Assembly (NCBI GenBank): GCA_049437325.1
Contig: JBMTIM010000006.1
Coordinates: 15,270-79,269, forward strand
Origin: UBA11606 sp049437325
Lineage (GTDB): Bacteria; Actinomycetota; Acidimicrobiia; Acidimicrobiales; Aldehydirespiratoraceae
Direction: 5' to 3'
DNA: 64,000 nucleotides
Both the position numbers and the translations under genes were made by a program. Numbering within the stretch: position 1 is the stretch's first letter; every line of letters begins with the position of its first letter. This document shows, piece by piece, positions 8,564 to 16,554 of the stretch. Below the pieces are notes generated by a model that made no database searches, was not told the DNA's origin, and saw nothing but the letters and a program-made list of their open reading frames with translations.

Positions 8564-9145
8564 TCAGTCGCCGAGCGAGTTCTTCGTCTGGGCAGTGATC
8601 CTGCGGATCAGCGGCTCGAAATGCTCGAGCGGAAACGTTTCGGCGTCCGGATCGAAGGCCTGCTGATCCCAGTCGTCGGTGAACGTGGCGCACAACTGCC
8701 ACCAAGGCTCCGACGAGTCGTATTTGGTGTGGCGCAAGTCGGTCGGTGCACCGAAGTGACCGTAGTAGTGCATGCCCTGGAAGGCTTGATGATTCCTGAT
8801 CGCCAGATACACGTCCTCGCGAACGTACGGCTGAATCATCTCGGCCGAGATGGCCCCATGATTCGGAACCGAGATCGCCTTGCCGACATCGTGCATCAGC
8901 GCGCCGAAGATCATCTCGTCGTCGGCGCCCGCCTTCTCGGCCATGGTCGCGGTTTGCAGACAGTGGGTCAGTTGATCGGTGATGAATCCGTCGCTGATCT
9001 CCGCCAGCGACTCGAGCAGCATGATCAGACGGTCGGCCACCCGCCCCTGGTTGGCAAAGGTGCGCTCACCGATATGGGCCCACTGCTCGGCGGTGGACTC
9101 GTCCATTCGGGTGAAGCTCGCTGGGTTCGAATCGGTGACGGCCAT
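8564..9145 (-). CDS. HD-domain protein resembling the diiron oxygenase PhnZ
   Basis: Soluble HD-superfamily protein of 193 residues. The core segment, with THCLQ, then EKAGADDEM, then ALMHDVGK, matches my memory of marine PhnZ (EHSLQ, QRSGADNEM, LLHDLGH), a mixed-valence diiron oxygenase that cleaves 2-amino-1-hydroxyethylphosphonate. The candidate metal ligands are all present in order: His in THCLQ, HD in MHDVGK, His in PNHGA, His in RNHQA, and Asp in DDWDQQ. A plain HD phosphohydrolase is the alternative. It is divergent from an FAD oxidoreductase and near a TauD-type dioxygenase, a pairing reminiscent of PhnY/PhnZ and TmpA/TmpB. The alignment is from recall, not computed. Confidence 0.75.
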   Translation of the reverse strand: MAVTDSNPASFTRMDESTAEQWAHIGERTFANQGRVADRLIMLLESLAEISDGFITDQLTHCLQTATMAEKAGADDEMIFGALMHDVGKAISVPNHGAISAEMIQPYVREDVYLAIRNHQAFQGMHYYGHFGAPTDLRHTKYDSSEPWWQLCATFTDDWDQQAFDPDAETFPLEHFEPLIRRITAQTKNSLGD

Positions 9146-9179
9146 GCTTGGAGCGTAGTGGCCGTTCTAGGGTTCGGGC
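9146..9179. promoter_or_regulatory. Compact divergent leaderless promoters
   Basis: Only 34 bases separate the ATG codons of the HD protein (minus) and FAD oxidoreductase (plus). TAGGGT (9168-9173) ends six bases before the plus ATG. TACGCT (reverse of 9152-9157) ends six bases before the minus ATG. The two -10 boxes are ten bases apart, so each promoter's -35 region must lie inside or beyond the other promoter, and simultaneous firing looks sterically difficult. Confidence 0.6.
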
Positions 9180-10325
9180 ATGACGAGTTGTGACGTGGTG
9201 GTCGTTGGAGGCGGTATCGCCGGCGTATCGGCGGCAGCCCGGTTGGCTGCCGACGGCGCATCGGTCGTGCTTCTCGAAGCCGAGCCGACGCTCGCCTACC
9301 ACACGACCGGCCGATCAGCGGCCCAGTACCTGGAGAACTACGGCAACGACACGGTCCGGCGACTCACGCTCGCCACCCGCGCCTTCCTCGAACCGTTTCT
9401 CGGGCCTCGGCCCTTGCTCCAAATCGGTCGCGAAGCCCGCGTCGACGACCTCCGGGCCCGCGTCGAGCACGCCGTCGAACTCGTACCGTCGACCGAGTTC
9501 GTCGACGGCGACACCGCCCGCGCGATCTTTCCCCTCCTCGCCCCCGACATCGCCGGAGGCCTGTACGAGCCCGACTCGCAAGACATCGACGTCGCTGGTC
9601 TCCATCAGGAGTACGTGCGTTGGTTTCGCTCCGCCGGTGGAACGATCCTCGCCTCGTCACGAGTGGGGGCGCTGACACGGTCCGGTGGCCGTTGGCGGAT
9701 CGAGGCTGGTGAGCACGGCCTCGAAACGGACATCGTCGTCAACGCAGCAGGAGCCTGGGGTGACCACCTCGCTGTCCTCGCCGGCGCGGAACCGCTCGGG
9801 CTTCATCCGCTCCGGCGCACCATCGCGATTGCCGCGATCCCTGATCGTCACGATCCGAACGACGTGAGCCGATGGCCGCTCACATCGTTCGAGCCGGACG
9901 AGGGCCCGATGGTCGGCTACTGCAAACCCGAGCCCGGTGGCCTCATGGTCTCGCCGGCCGACGAGACCCCGTCAGAACCATGCGATGCCAAACCCGAGGA
10001 GATCGATGTTGCCCTCGGTCTGCACAATCTGGGCGAGTACACGACGCTCGACGTGCATCACGTGCGTTCGACGTGGGCCGGGCTGCGAACCTTCACCGCC
10101 GACCGGACTCCGGTGAGTGGCTTCGATCCGGCCGTCGACGGGTTCTACTGGCTCGTCGGCCAGGGCGGATACGGGATCCACACCTCCGACGCGCTCGCTC
10201 GGGCTGCAGCAGCCAACATCGGTGGGAGTGCATGGCCAACCCATCTGGCCGACGTCGGCCTTGTTGCGGCCGACCTTGCGGCCGATCGCCCCACGCTTGC
10301 CGGCCCGCTCGTCGAAGGCCACTGA
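9180..10325 (+). CDS. FAD-dependent amine/amino-acid oxidoreductase (DAO family)
   Basis: Flavoprotein of 381 residues of the D-amino-acid oxidase/dehydrogenase family (PF01266), which includes sarcosine, glycine and D-amino-acid oxidases. The dinucleotide-binding motif GGGIAGVSAAARLA is at about residues 10-23, followed by the FAD-ribose acidic residue in VVLLEAE. The C-terminal half has LRTFTADRTPVSGFDP and GQGGYGIHTSDALA, the second FAD-contact region. The substrate is unclear; its position beside a PhnZ-like oxygenase and upstream of a TauD-type dioxygenase suggests a shared catabolic route for an amino compound, which is inference. Confidence 0.85.
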   Translation: MTSCDVVVVGGGIAGVSAAARLAADGASVVLLEAEPTLAYHTTGRSAAQYLENYGNDTVRRLTLATRAFLEPFLGPRPLLQIGREARVDDLRARVEHAVELVPSTEFVDGDTARAIFPLLAPDIAGGLYEPDSQDIDVAGLHQEYVRWFRSAGGTILASSRVGALTRSGGRWRIEAGEHGLETDIVVNAAGAWGDHLAVLAGAEPLGLHPLRRTIAIAAIPDRHDPNDVSRWPLTSFEPDEGPMVGYCKPEPGGLMVSPADETPSEPCDAKPEEIDVALGLHNLGEYTTLDVHHVRSTWAGLRTFTADRTPVSGFDPAVDGFYWLVGQGGYGIHTSDALARAAAANIGGSAWPTHLADVGLVAADLAADRPTLAGPLVEGH

Positions 10326-10566
10326 AGCCGCTCAGCGGAACGGCGTCACGAAGTCCGACGAACGCAGGTTGCCGGCAGGACCCGTCGCCGAGTGGGTCGA
10401 CCCGACGACGGTTCCCGCCGCAGGCTCGACCGCCACAGGGCCACCTCCTCGGCGTGCTGCTCCCGGCGAGCGGGGCGCCAGCGCAAGGCGGCGGAACGGA
10501 CGAGCCTCATCTAGGAGGAACACGTACCGGTGACGGCGCCATGACTGACGCAGCCACCGTGTAAAA

Positions 10567-11466
10567 GTGACAACGAAGAGCACGTCGGGAACGGATGCAC
10601 TGCCGCCAGTGCTCGAGTTCGTGGTAGGCCATGCCCCCATGGAGATCCATCGCCTGACCGGCGCGCTCGGAGCCGAAATCACCGGTGTCGACCTTGCCGA
10701 TGCCCTGACTGACGAGACGGTCGCAGAGATTCGGGCGGCCTTCAACGAGCATCACGTGCTGTTCTTTCGCGGCCAGCACTGGACGCCAGAGCAGCAGATC
10801 GCGTTCGGACAACGTTTTGGCGAGCTCGACACCCACCCGTTTGTCGAGGGCAACGAGGCGTACCCGGAGATCCTCGACGTCGTCACCGACCCCGACGATG
10901 TCGTCAACTTCGGCGGGGGTTGGCACACCGACGTGACCTTCCTCCCCGAGCCCGACCTCGGTTCCATCCTCTATGCCGTCGAGGTTCCCGAACACGGTGG
11001 CGACACCCTCTTCGCCAACCAGCACGCTGCCTACGATGCGATGAGTGACGGGTTCAAAGGCCTCCTCGACGGTCTCCACGCCACCCACTCTGCGGGGCAG
11101 CAGTATCAGGAGGGCGGCTACTCGACCCGCTCCAAGCAGATGCGCACCAAGAACCCCGAGCTGGCTGCCGAGCATGTCGTCCATCCGGTGATCCGTACCC
11201 ACCCGGAGAACGGACGCAAAGCGTTGTACGTCAACCGGGCGTTCACGACCGGCATCGTCGGTCTGCACCCGCACGAGTCGACCGCGCTGCTTCGCATCCT
11301 CCACGAGCAGACCACCCGTGAGGCCTTCACCTGCCGATTTCGCTGGGAGCCTGGCTCGGTGGCCATGTGGGACAACCGCTCCGTGCAGCACTACGCGATG
11401 TTCGACTACGCCGGGAAGCGGCGACACATGCGCCGCGTGACCATCAAGGGCGACACGCCGGTCTGA
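10567..11466 (+). CDS. TauD/TfdA-family 2-oxoglutarate-dependent dioxygenase
   Basis: Non-haem iron(II)/2-oxoglutarate oxygenase of 299 residues. The iron site is visible as HTD in GGGWHTDVTF (His120, Asp122) with the distal His in SVQHYAMFDY, and the 2-oxoglutarate arginine follows in the RRHMRRVTI stretch. N-terminal MEIHRLTGALGAEITGVDL is the standard TauD opening; many members start there, so ATG 10639 is an alternative to the GTG at 10567. Neither has a strong ribosome-binding site. The 241 bases before 10567 contain no convincing gene. Members hydroxylate taurine, alkyl sulfates, phenoxyacetates or phosphonates; the substrate is open. Confidence 0.85.
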   Translation: MTTKSTSGTDALPPVLEFVVGHAPMEIHRLTGALGAEITGVDLADALTDETVAEIRAAFNEHHVLFFRGQHWTPEQQIAFGQRFGELDTHPFVEGNEAYPEILDVVTDPDDVVNFGGGWHTDVTFLPEPDLGSILYAVEVPEHGGDTLFANQHAAYDAMSDGFKGLLDGLHATHSAGQQYQEGGYSTRSKQMRTKNPELAAEHVVHPVIRTHPENGRKALYVNRAFTTGIVGLHPHESTALLRILHEQTTREAFTCRFRWEPGSVAMWDNRSVQHYAMFDYAGKRRHMRRVTIKGDTPV

Positions 11467-11490
11467 CCGAACGGGTCGCATGAGAACGCG

Positions 11491-12552
11491 TCACATCAGG
11501 TGGCGGGCGATGTCAGCCACCACAGCCTCTTTCTCCTCGATGGGTGGGAGGATGACGAGCTGATCGAGTCCGGCGGCGTCGAGTTCGGCGATGCGGCCGC
11601 GCACCTGGTCCGGGCTTCCGACAATGCAGGACGCGTCGATCAGTGCCGGGGTCACGAACCGTTCCTCCTCGGGGGTGACCCAACAGTTGTGACCGAGGTG
11701 GGTGCGCAGGTGGCGGCGTTCTTCGGGTATCTCCTCCAGCGCAGCCGCATAGTCGTCCCAGATGTCGGCAACATGCTTCGGCACCGGGCGACCGAGCTGG
11801 GTGACCTGCTCGTAGGTGTAGTGCAGCCCGGCAATCGCAAATGCGCCGGTCTGCTCTCGGACTCGTGGGCTTTCGAGTGTCTCTCCCGGCCGGAGCACGC
11901 ATGTCGTCGTCAGGGTGGAGACCGGAAACGTCTCGCGGTCGATCGACCGACCGGCGTCGGCCGCTGCTGCCGCAAGCCCGGCTCTGACCCGTTCGATCGC
12001 CGCCGGCTGGGGCGGCGCCGACGTGATCAACCCATCTCCGTGCTTGGCCGCCAATCCCATCGCCCGGGGACCGAAGGCCGAAACATGAATCGGAATCGGC
12101 GGATCGAAACGGACGAAGCCATCGTCGGGCATGACGTGACGCGCCGGTGCAGCACGGCCCCGAAACACGACGTCGGTCTCCTCCCCCGCCATCAACGCCC
12201 GCAGTGTGCCCAGATAGTCGTCGAACTCGGCGATCGGCATCGGCTTGTGACCCATGATCCGCATCGCCGTGTTGCCTGTCCCGATCCCACAGAAGACCCG
12301 GCCGGGTGCGAGTTCGTTGATCGTGGCGTGGGCGGCTGCGGTGACGACCGCCGGCCGTGTCGGCGCCACCGCCACACCGGTGCCGATCTGCATCGAGGTT
12401 GTTCGCTCGGCTGCGAGCGCGAGCATGGCGTAGACGTCGGACCAGATCATCTGGCTGTCGGCCATCCAGCAATGGGTGAACCCGAGTCGCTCAGCAGTGA
12501 CGACGTGACCGAGATCGCGGGGACGAGACGCGAGACAGATACCGAACTCCAT
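11491..12552 (-). CDS. Luciferase-like monooxygenase, F420-type
   Basis: TIM-barrel oxidoreductase of the bacterial luciferase-like family (PF00296), about 353 residues from the ATG at 12552. N-terminal MEFGICLASRPRDLGHVV, the ATTIN-like segment AHATINELAPGRVFCGIGTG and PIPIHVSAFGPRAMGLA are characteristic of the F420/methylene-H4MPT reductase-like branch common in actinobacteria. Another ATG eleven codons upstream is possible, but its AGGAG abuts the codon, so the shorter form is preferred. Convergent with the TauD-type gene. Cofactor (F420 versus FMN) and substrate are inferred at family level only. Confidence 0.85.
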   Translation of the reverse strand: MEFGICLASRPRDLGHVVTAERLGFTHCWMADSQMIWSDVYAMLALAAERTTSMQIGTGVAVAPTRPAVVTAAAHATINELAPGRVFCGIGTGNTAMRIMGHKPMPIAEFDDYLGTLRALMAGEETDVVFRGRAAPARHVMPDDGFVRFDPPIPIHVSAFGPRAMGLAAKHGDGLITSAPPQPAAIERVRAGLAAAAADAGRSIDRETFPVSTLTTTCVLRPGETLESPRVREQTGAFAIAGLHYTYEQVTQLGRPVPKHVADIWDDYAAALEEIPEERRHLRTHLGHNCWVTPEEERFVTPALIDASCIVGSPDQVRGRIAELDAAGLDQLVILPPIEEKEAVVADIARHLM

Positions 12553-12789
12553 CGCCAGAGCTTCCCACAGCCGGTCAGCTTCCATCTCCTGCGTCGTCGG
12601 GCCTCCACACCCACGACGGCTTCGTGTGCCTGCGCCACTGCCGATACCGGTCGTCGGTGCGGACCTGCACGTACGTCTCCTGACGACAGCGCGAGCGACT
12701 GCTACGGTCGGCGTCGTGAGACGCAGCGTGCTGGCGTTGGAGACGGCTCAGCGGTCCTCACAATGACAACGTTCCCAAGGAGCTATCAC

Positions 12790-13137
12790 GTGAAAAAAGC
12801 AATCATCACTGCGGCGCTCACCGCCGTCTCCCTCATCGCCCTGTCGTCGGTCGCGGCAGCAGCGCCACCCCACGATGTCTTCGAGGACAACAACAACACG
12901 TGGGCCTGCGAAGCTGAAGCTAACCCTGACCTGCCGCCGGACCACTGCATCAACACGCGTTCGAGTGGCACTGTCGGTTTGATCATGGTGCTCGACGACG
13001 ACCCGCGTTGGCCCGCCGAGAGTGTCAGCGGCGATCCCAAGTTCGCCAGTCGGCCTTGTCCCCACGATCCCAACGCTGACGGCACGTGGTACCAGCCGGA
13101 GCTTGGAGCGCCCTGGGTCTGTCACCACAAGCCCTGA
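12790..13137 (+). CDS. Small secreted protein with four cysteines, unknown function
   Basis: A 115-residue protein starting at GTG 12790 behind a good Shine-Dalgarno (AAGGAG, then CTATCAC). It opens with a basic MKKA start, a hydrophobic stretch and an AAAAPP signal-peptidase site near residue 25, so it is exported. The mature part of about 90 residues is acidic and rich in Asn, Asp, Pro and Trp, and has four cysteines (in WACE, DHCI, RPCPH and WVCHH), suggesting two disulfides or a metal site. I do not recognise a family. A long stem-loop follows 83 bases downstream. It stands alone between the minus-strand luciferase-like gene and a tRNA. Confidence 0.72.
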   Translation: MKKAIITAALTAVSLIALSSVAAAAPPHDVFEDNNNTWACEAEANPDLPPDHCINTRSSGTVGLIMVLDDDPRWPAESVSGDPKFASRPCPHDPNADGTWYQPELGAPWVCHHKP

Positions 13138-13220
13138 GCCACCGCTGAGTCACAACCAACCGCCCCGATCGCATCGAGGGCGGAGCAGCGAACCTGACGG
13201 CCGGTGACCATGGGTCGAGC

Positions 13221-13265
13221 AGACTGCACTGGTTGGTTCTCTCTCAGAGCCAACCGGTGCAGTCT
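13221..13265 (+). terminator. Long stem-loop downstream of the secreted protein gene
   Basis: Bases 13221-13240 pair with 13246-13265 over 20 positions around a CTCTC loop, with two G-U wobbles and no other mismatch. The flank has no long T tract, so it may act as a terminator, an mRNA 3' stabiliser, or both. Confidence 0.6.
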
Positions 13266-13309
13266 CGTGCCGTCCAAGCTGCGACATCGCAGAAGCTGGT
13301 GAAAACGGC

Positions 13310-13337
13310 GAGAATCCCTGCCGGAGCAGGGATTCTC
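13310..13337 (-). terminator. Intrinsic terminator of tRNA-Pro
   Basis: GAGAATCCCTGC (13310-13321) and GCAGGGATTCTC (13326-13337) form a perfect 12-base stem with a four-base loop. Read on the minus strand it lies directly after the tRNA 3' end and is followed by GCCGTTTTC, a short T run. Confidence 0.75.
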
Positions 13338-13342
13338 AGGGG

Positions 13343-13417
13343 TCGGGCTGAGAGGATTTGAACCTCCGACCTTCGGTCCCCCAGACCGACGCGCTAACCA
13401 AGCTGCGCCACAGCCCG
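13343..13417 (-). tRNA. tRNA-Pro (anticodon GGG)
   Basis: On the minus strand, acceptor stem CGGGCTG (13417-13411) pairs with CAGCCCG (13350-13344). The anticodon stem is TCGGT/ACCGA around loop CTGGGGG, giving anticodon GGG, which reads CCC/CCT. The D-arm (GCGC, AGCTTGGTTA, GCGC) and the T-arm GGAGG-TTCAAAT-CCTCT are intact. The discriminator is A (13343). The 3' CCA is not encoded. Confidence 0.96.
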
Positions 13418-13534
13418 TAAGGAGGTGAGGCTACCGGACGGCTCGGTTGGCTGACACCCCACGTGCAACCGGGCGTGACAGACGACCTCGGTCGTTGGCT
13501 CGTGCAGCGACGTGCGACCGGTAGCGTCATCGGC

Positions 13535-16249
13535 GTGCGCCGTTCCTTTTCCTCCGACGGGGCCTCTGCCGATCGCCCTCGCCTGATCACTCGCCCGGCA
13601 CTCGCCGCCACACGGCGACCCCGGATGACGGTGATCGTCTGGCTCCTTCTGCTGGCGACCGGCGTCTACGCCTACACGACGGGCCTCGCTCGAGAGGGTT
13701 TCCCCCCGGTCAACCTTCCCATCGCCGTGGTCAACGCCCCCTACTTCGTCGACGACGAACGAATCGTCGACCAAGAGCTCGCAGTTCCCGTCTACGAGGC
13801 GTACGGCCATCTCGCCGGGGTCGAATCGGTTTCGACGTTCAGCCGACCCGATGGCTTTGCAGCCGTGTTCGAGTTCGACACATCGCTTTCGTCGGCCGAC
13901 GGTGTCGCACTCCTCGAAGCCGCCGATCCCCCATCGCTGCCTGGCGGCGTCGCACTGTCGATCGAAGCCATCGACGCCACGAAGTTCCTCGAAACCTACG
14001 ACCTTGTCGTCACGGTGATCGGGCCAGCCACGGCAACCGCCGAGGCGCTCGAGGCGCAGGCTGCAATCGTGGCTGATGCTCTGGTCCCGCTCGAGACCGT
14101 CGAGGCGACCGAGGTCGTCGAACTCCTGACCGAGTCGATCGACCCGGTGACGGGTGCGCCGGTGATTCGCCGAACGGCGTACACCCGCTACGCCGAACAG
14201 GGCAGCGCCGCCGGTACCGAATCGGTACTGGTCGGCGTGATCCGCAACATCGACACCGATGCCGATGTCCTCGACTTCTCCGACGAGATCCAGAACCGTC
14301 TCGATGCCGGGCTCGATCTCGACCCCGACTACCGGGCGGTGATCGGCGCCGACTTCGCAAGCGACGTTCGTGCCCAGCTCACCAACCTCACCAGCAACCT
14401 TCTCGTCGGCCTCATCGCCGTCGCCATCGTCAGCTACCTGCTGATCGGTTGGCGTACTGCGCTGGTCACCGCCGTGTTCATGGCGACCGTGATGCTCGTC
14501 ACGATGATCGGGCTCTGGCTGATCGGGTACTCGTTGAACACGATCACCTTCTTTGCGCTCGTGCTGACCCTGGGACTGCTCGTCGATGATGCGATCGTGA
14601 TCAGCGAGTCGATCGATGCCAACCGTGACGACGGTGACCTCGACGATGCTGCGAGCCTCGGAATCGTTCGGCGTGCGCTCGACCGGGTTGGGGCAGCATC
14701 GTTCGCCGGCACACTTTCGACCCTGACCGTCTTCGCCCCGATGGCCTTCGTCACCGGCCTTCTCGGCGAGTTCATCCGTCCCGTACCGATCACGGTCATG
14801 GTCACACTCGCACTGTCGTTCGTCCTCTCGGTCACGCTCATTCCGGCGCTCGGGCGCCTCTTCATCCTCGGTGGGCGTTCGCCGGGTCCTCTCGTCGGCG
14901 CGCAACGATTCGTGGGTCGCTCGTTGGCCCGCCTCGCCCGCTATCCGTCGGGCAACGGATGGCGAGGACGGGCGGTCGGTGCCGGGGTGTTCTTCGGCGC
15001 CATCGTGCTGATCGTGCTCGGTGTGGGGGCTGCGGGCAGGGTCGGTTTCAACATTTTCCCGCCCGCCAAGGACTCCAACCAACTGCAGGTGAGTGTCGAT
15101 TTCGACCCGGGAACGACCATCGATGATGCCCGGCTGATCCAAGCCGAGATCGACGAAATCGTCATCGAGGCACTCGGCGACGGCCTCGACCGCTACCAAG
15201 TGATCGAAGGCAACGCGCGGCGGGCGTTCGCGTTCGTCGAACTCACCCCGTTCAGCGATCGTGCAATCGCCTCACCCACGTACGCCGAGCGGATCGAAGC
15301 AGCGACCGCCGACATCGAGGGGGCGCGCGTCGGATCCAACCCGGTCAGCAACGGACCACCTGCATCCGACTTCCCGTTCCGGGTCCAGATCATGTTCGAA
15401 GCGGGCCAGGAAACTGCAGCCCTCGAACTGGCCGACGAGATCGCTGCAACCCTGCCGGGAATGGCGCTCGACAAACCGACGGGCGATCGCACCATGGTCG
15501 GTACCACGTTCGTCGCATCCGCCGAGCAGGTGTGGCGCATCGACGGCGAACCGATGATCGAGGTACGCGCTCAGTTCGACACCGACGACACCACCGGCAA
15601 CCTGACAGCAGCCGAGGCACTTCTTACCCAGCGGTATCCGGCCGATGCACTTCGGGCCCGGGGACTCGACGCCGGCGCGCTCGCCTTCGACTTCGGCCTC
15701 GAGTCGGACAACCAAGACGATTTCGCCGCACTCGGTATTGCGCTCGTCGCGGCGATCATCCTCACGATTGCGTTCCTCACGATCCAGTTCCGCTCGTTGA
15801 TCCAACCGCTTCTGGTGTTTCTCGCCGTGCCGTTCAGTTTCTTTGGCGTCTTCACCCTGCTCGAACGAACGGACAACCCGCTGAGCTTCTTCGTGATGGT
15901 CGGGTTCATCGCATTGATCGGCGTAGCCGTCAACAACACGATCCTGCTGGTCGATGCGGCCAACCAGGAACGGCGCGCCGGATCGACCCCAGCCGAGGCG
16001 ATCGGCACCGCAATCGAGCGGCGCTTCCGCCCGCTCCTCGTGACGACGGCGACGACCGTGGCCGGCCTGCTGCCGTTGGCACTCGCCGATCCCTTCTGGG
16101 AGTCGTTGTGTTTCGTGCTGATCGGCGGTCTGATCAGTTCGACCTTCTTGGTGCTCACCGCGTTCCCTGCGATGTATCTCGGCATCGCTGCTGTGCGGTC
16201 ACGGACCCGCAGACTGTTCGGCCGTCAAGATGCCTTCGCAGCTCGCTGA
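13535..16249 (+). CDS. RND-family efflux transporter (AcrB/HAE1-like)
   Basis: Large membrane transporter, about 904 residues from the GTG at 13535. The plan is RND: a first membrane helix after the basic RRPR stretch, a large extracytoplasmic loop, a helix bundle (LVGLIAVAIVSYLLIGW onward) with VLTLGLLVDDAIVISES, where the conserved acidic relay residues lie, then a second loop and a second bundle near FFVMVGFIALIGVAVNNTIL. The AcrB-style proton-relay DD pair is kept. It is shorter than AcrB (about 1040), mainly in the loops. No membrane-fusion protein or outer-membrane channel gene lies nearby. TAGCGT seven bases before GTG 13535 supports a leaderless start there. Confidence 0.9.
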   Translation: MRRSFSSDGASADRPRLITRPALAATRRPRMTVIVWLLLLATGVYAYTTGLAREGFPPVNLPIAVVNAPYFVDDERIVDQELAVPVYEAYGHLAGVESVSTFSRPDGFAAVFEFDTSLSSADGVALLEAADPPSLPGGVALSIEAIDATKFLETYDLVVTVIGPATATAEALEAQAAIVADALVPLETVEATEVVELLTESIDPVTGAPVIRRTAYTRYAEQGSAAGTESVLVGVIRNIDTDADVLDFSDEIQNRLDAGLDLDPDYRAVIGADFASDVRAQLTNLTSNLLVGLIAVAIVSYLLIGWRTALVTAVFMATVMLVTMIGLWLIGYSLNTITFFALVLTLGLLVDDAIVISESIDANRDDGDLDDAASLGIVRRALDRVGAASFAGTLSTLTVFAPMAFVTGLLGEFIRPVPITVMVTLALSFVLSVTLIPALGRLFILGGRSPGPLVGAQRFVGRSLARLARYPSGNGWRGRAVGAGVFFGAIVLIVLGVGAAGRVGFNIFPPAKDSNQLQVSVDFDPGTTIDDARLIQAEIDEIVIEALGDGLDRYQVIEGNARRAFAFVELTPFSDRAIASPTYAERIEAATADIEGARVGSNPVSNGPPASDFPFRVQIMFEAGQETAALELADEIAATLPGMALDKPTGDRTMVGTTFVASAEQVWRIDGEPMIEVRAQFDTDDTTGNLTAAEALLTQRYPADALRARGLDAGALAFDFGLESDNQDDFAALGIALVAAIILTIAFLTIQFRSLIQPLLVFLAVPFSFFGVFTLLERTDNPLSFFVMVGFIALIGVAVNNTILLVDAANQERRAGSTPAEAIGTAIERRFRPLLVTTATTVAGLLPLALADPFWESLCFVLIGGLISSTFLVLTAFPAMYLGIAAVRSRTRRLFGRQDAFAAR

Positions 16250-16261
16250 GGCACCACCGGG

Positions 16262-16480
16262 TCACAAGAGCAGCAGCACTCCCTCCACCGCTCGCCACAG
16301 CAGATAGGCACCAGCCGCCGCAACGCCGACCCAGAAGTGCCACGGCGTGGGCGGAATGTCGTGGGGTTGGTGACGAACCCCCGGCGTGCCCTCGAGCGGG
16401 TCACCACAATCGGGACACGTGCCATCGGAGCCGACCGACGTGGGCGTCCAGTTCTTCTCGCATGGCTCGCACCAGGGCAC
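16262..16480 (-). CDS. Small zinc-ribbon membrane protein
   Basis: 72-residue protein with a rubredoxin-like zinc ribbon at the N-terminus (Cys4 and Cys7 in MPWCEPC; Cys22 and Cys25 in CPDCG), a short linker, and one C-terminal transmembrane helix (WHFWVGVAAAGAYLLWRAV). Small proteins of this layout recur in actinobacterial genomes without a defined role. It lies between the RND transporter (convergent, 12 bases) and a SpoIIE-type phosphatase gene. Regular zinc-ligand spacing and clean overall layout make it likely to be real despite its size. Confidence 0.75.
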   Translation of the reverse strand: MPWCEPCEKNWTPTSVGSDGTCPDCGDPLEGTPGVRHQPHDIPPTPWHFWVGVAAAGAYLLWRAVEGVLLLL

Positions 16481-16554
16481 GGGGTGAGGTTACGAGCAGC
16501 GGGTCGGTTGTGCGTCGCCGAACGCCGGTGGATCGCTGCGTTGCGCCGAGCGTT

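Noticed and set aside
10326..10566. Short gene between the FAD oxidoreductase and the TauD enzyme
   Set aside because: Frames there are Arg/Pro-rich shadows without start signals or domain features; read-through of the TGA at 10323 also gives no recognisable continuation.
11500..12789. Long plus-strand open frame in front of the small secreted protein
   Set aside because: It is antisense to the luciferase-like gene and reads as low-complexity Arg/Gly-rich sequence; only the end from GTG 12790 has a ribosome-binding site and signal peptide.
13394..15199. 601-codon minus-strand open frame opposite the RND transporter
   Set aside because: Shadow of the transporter in a GC-rich genome; composition is His/Arg/Asp/Glu-rich with no domain, and it covers the tRNA-Pro edge.
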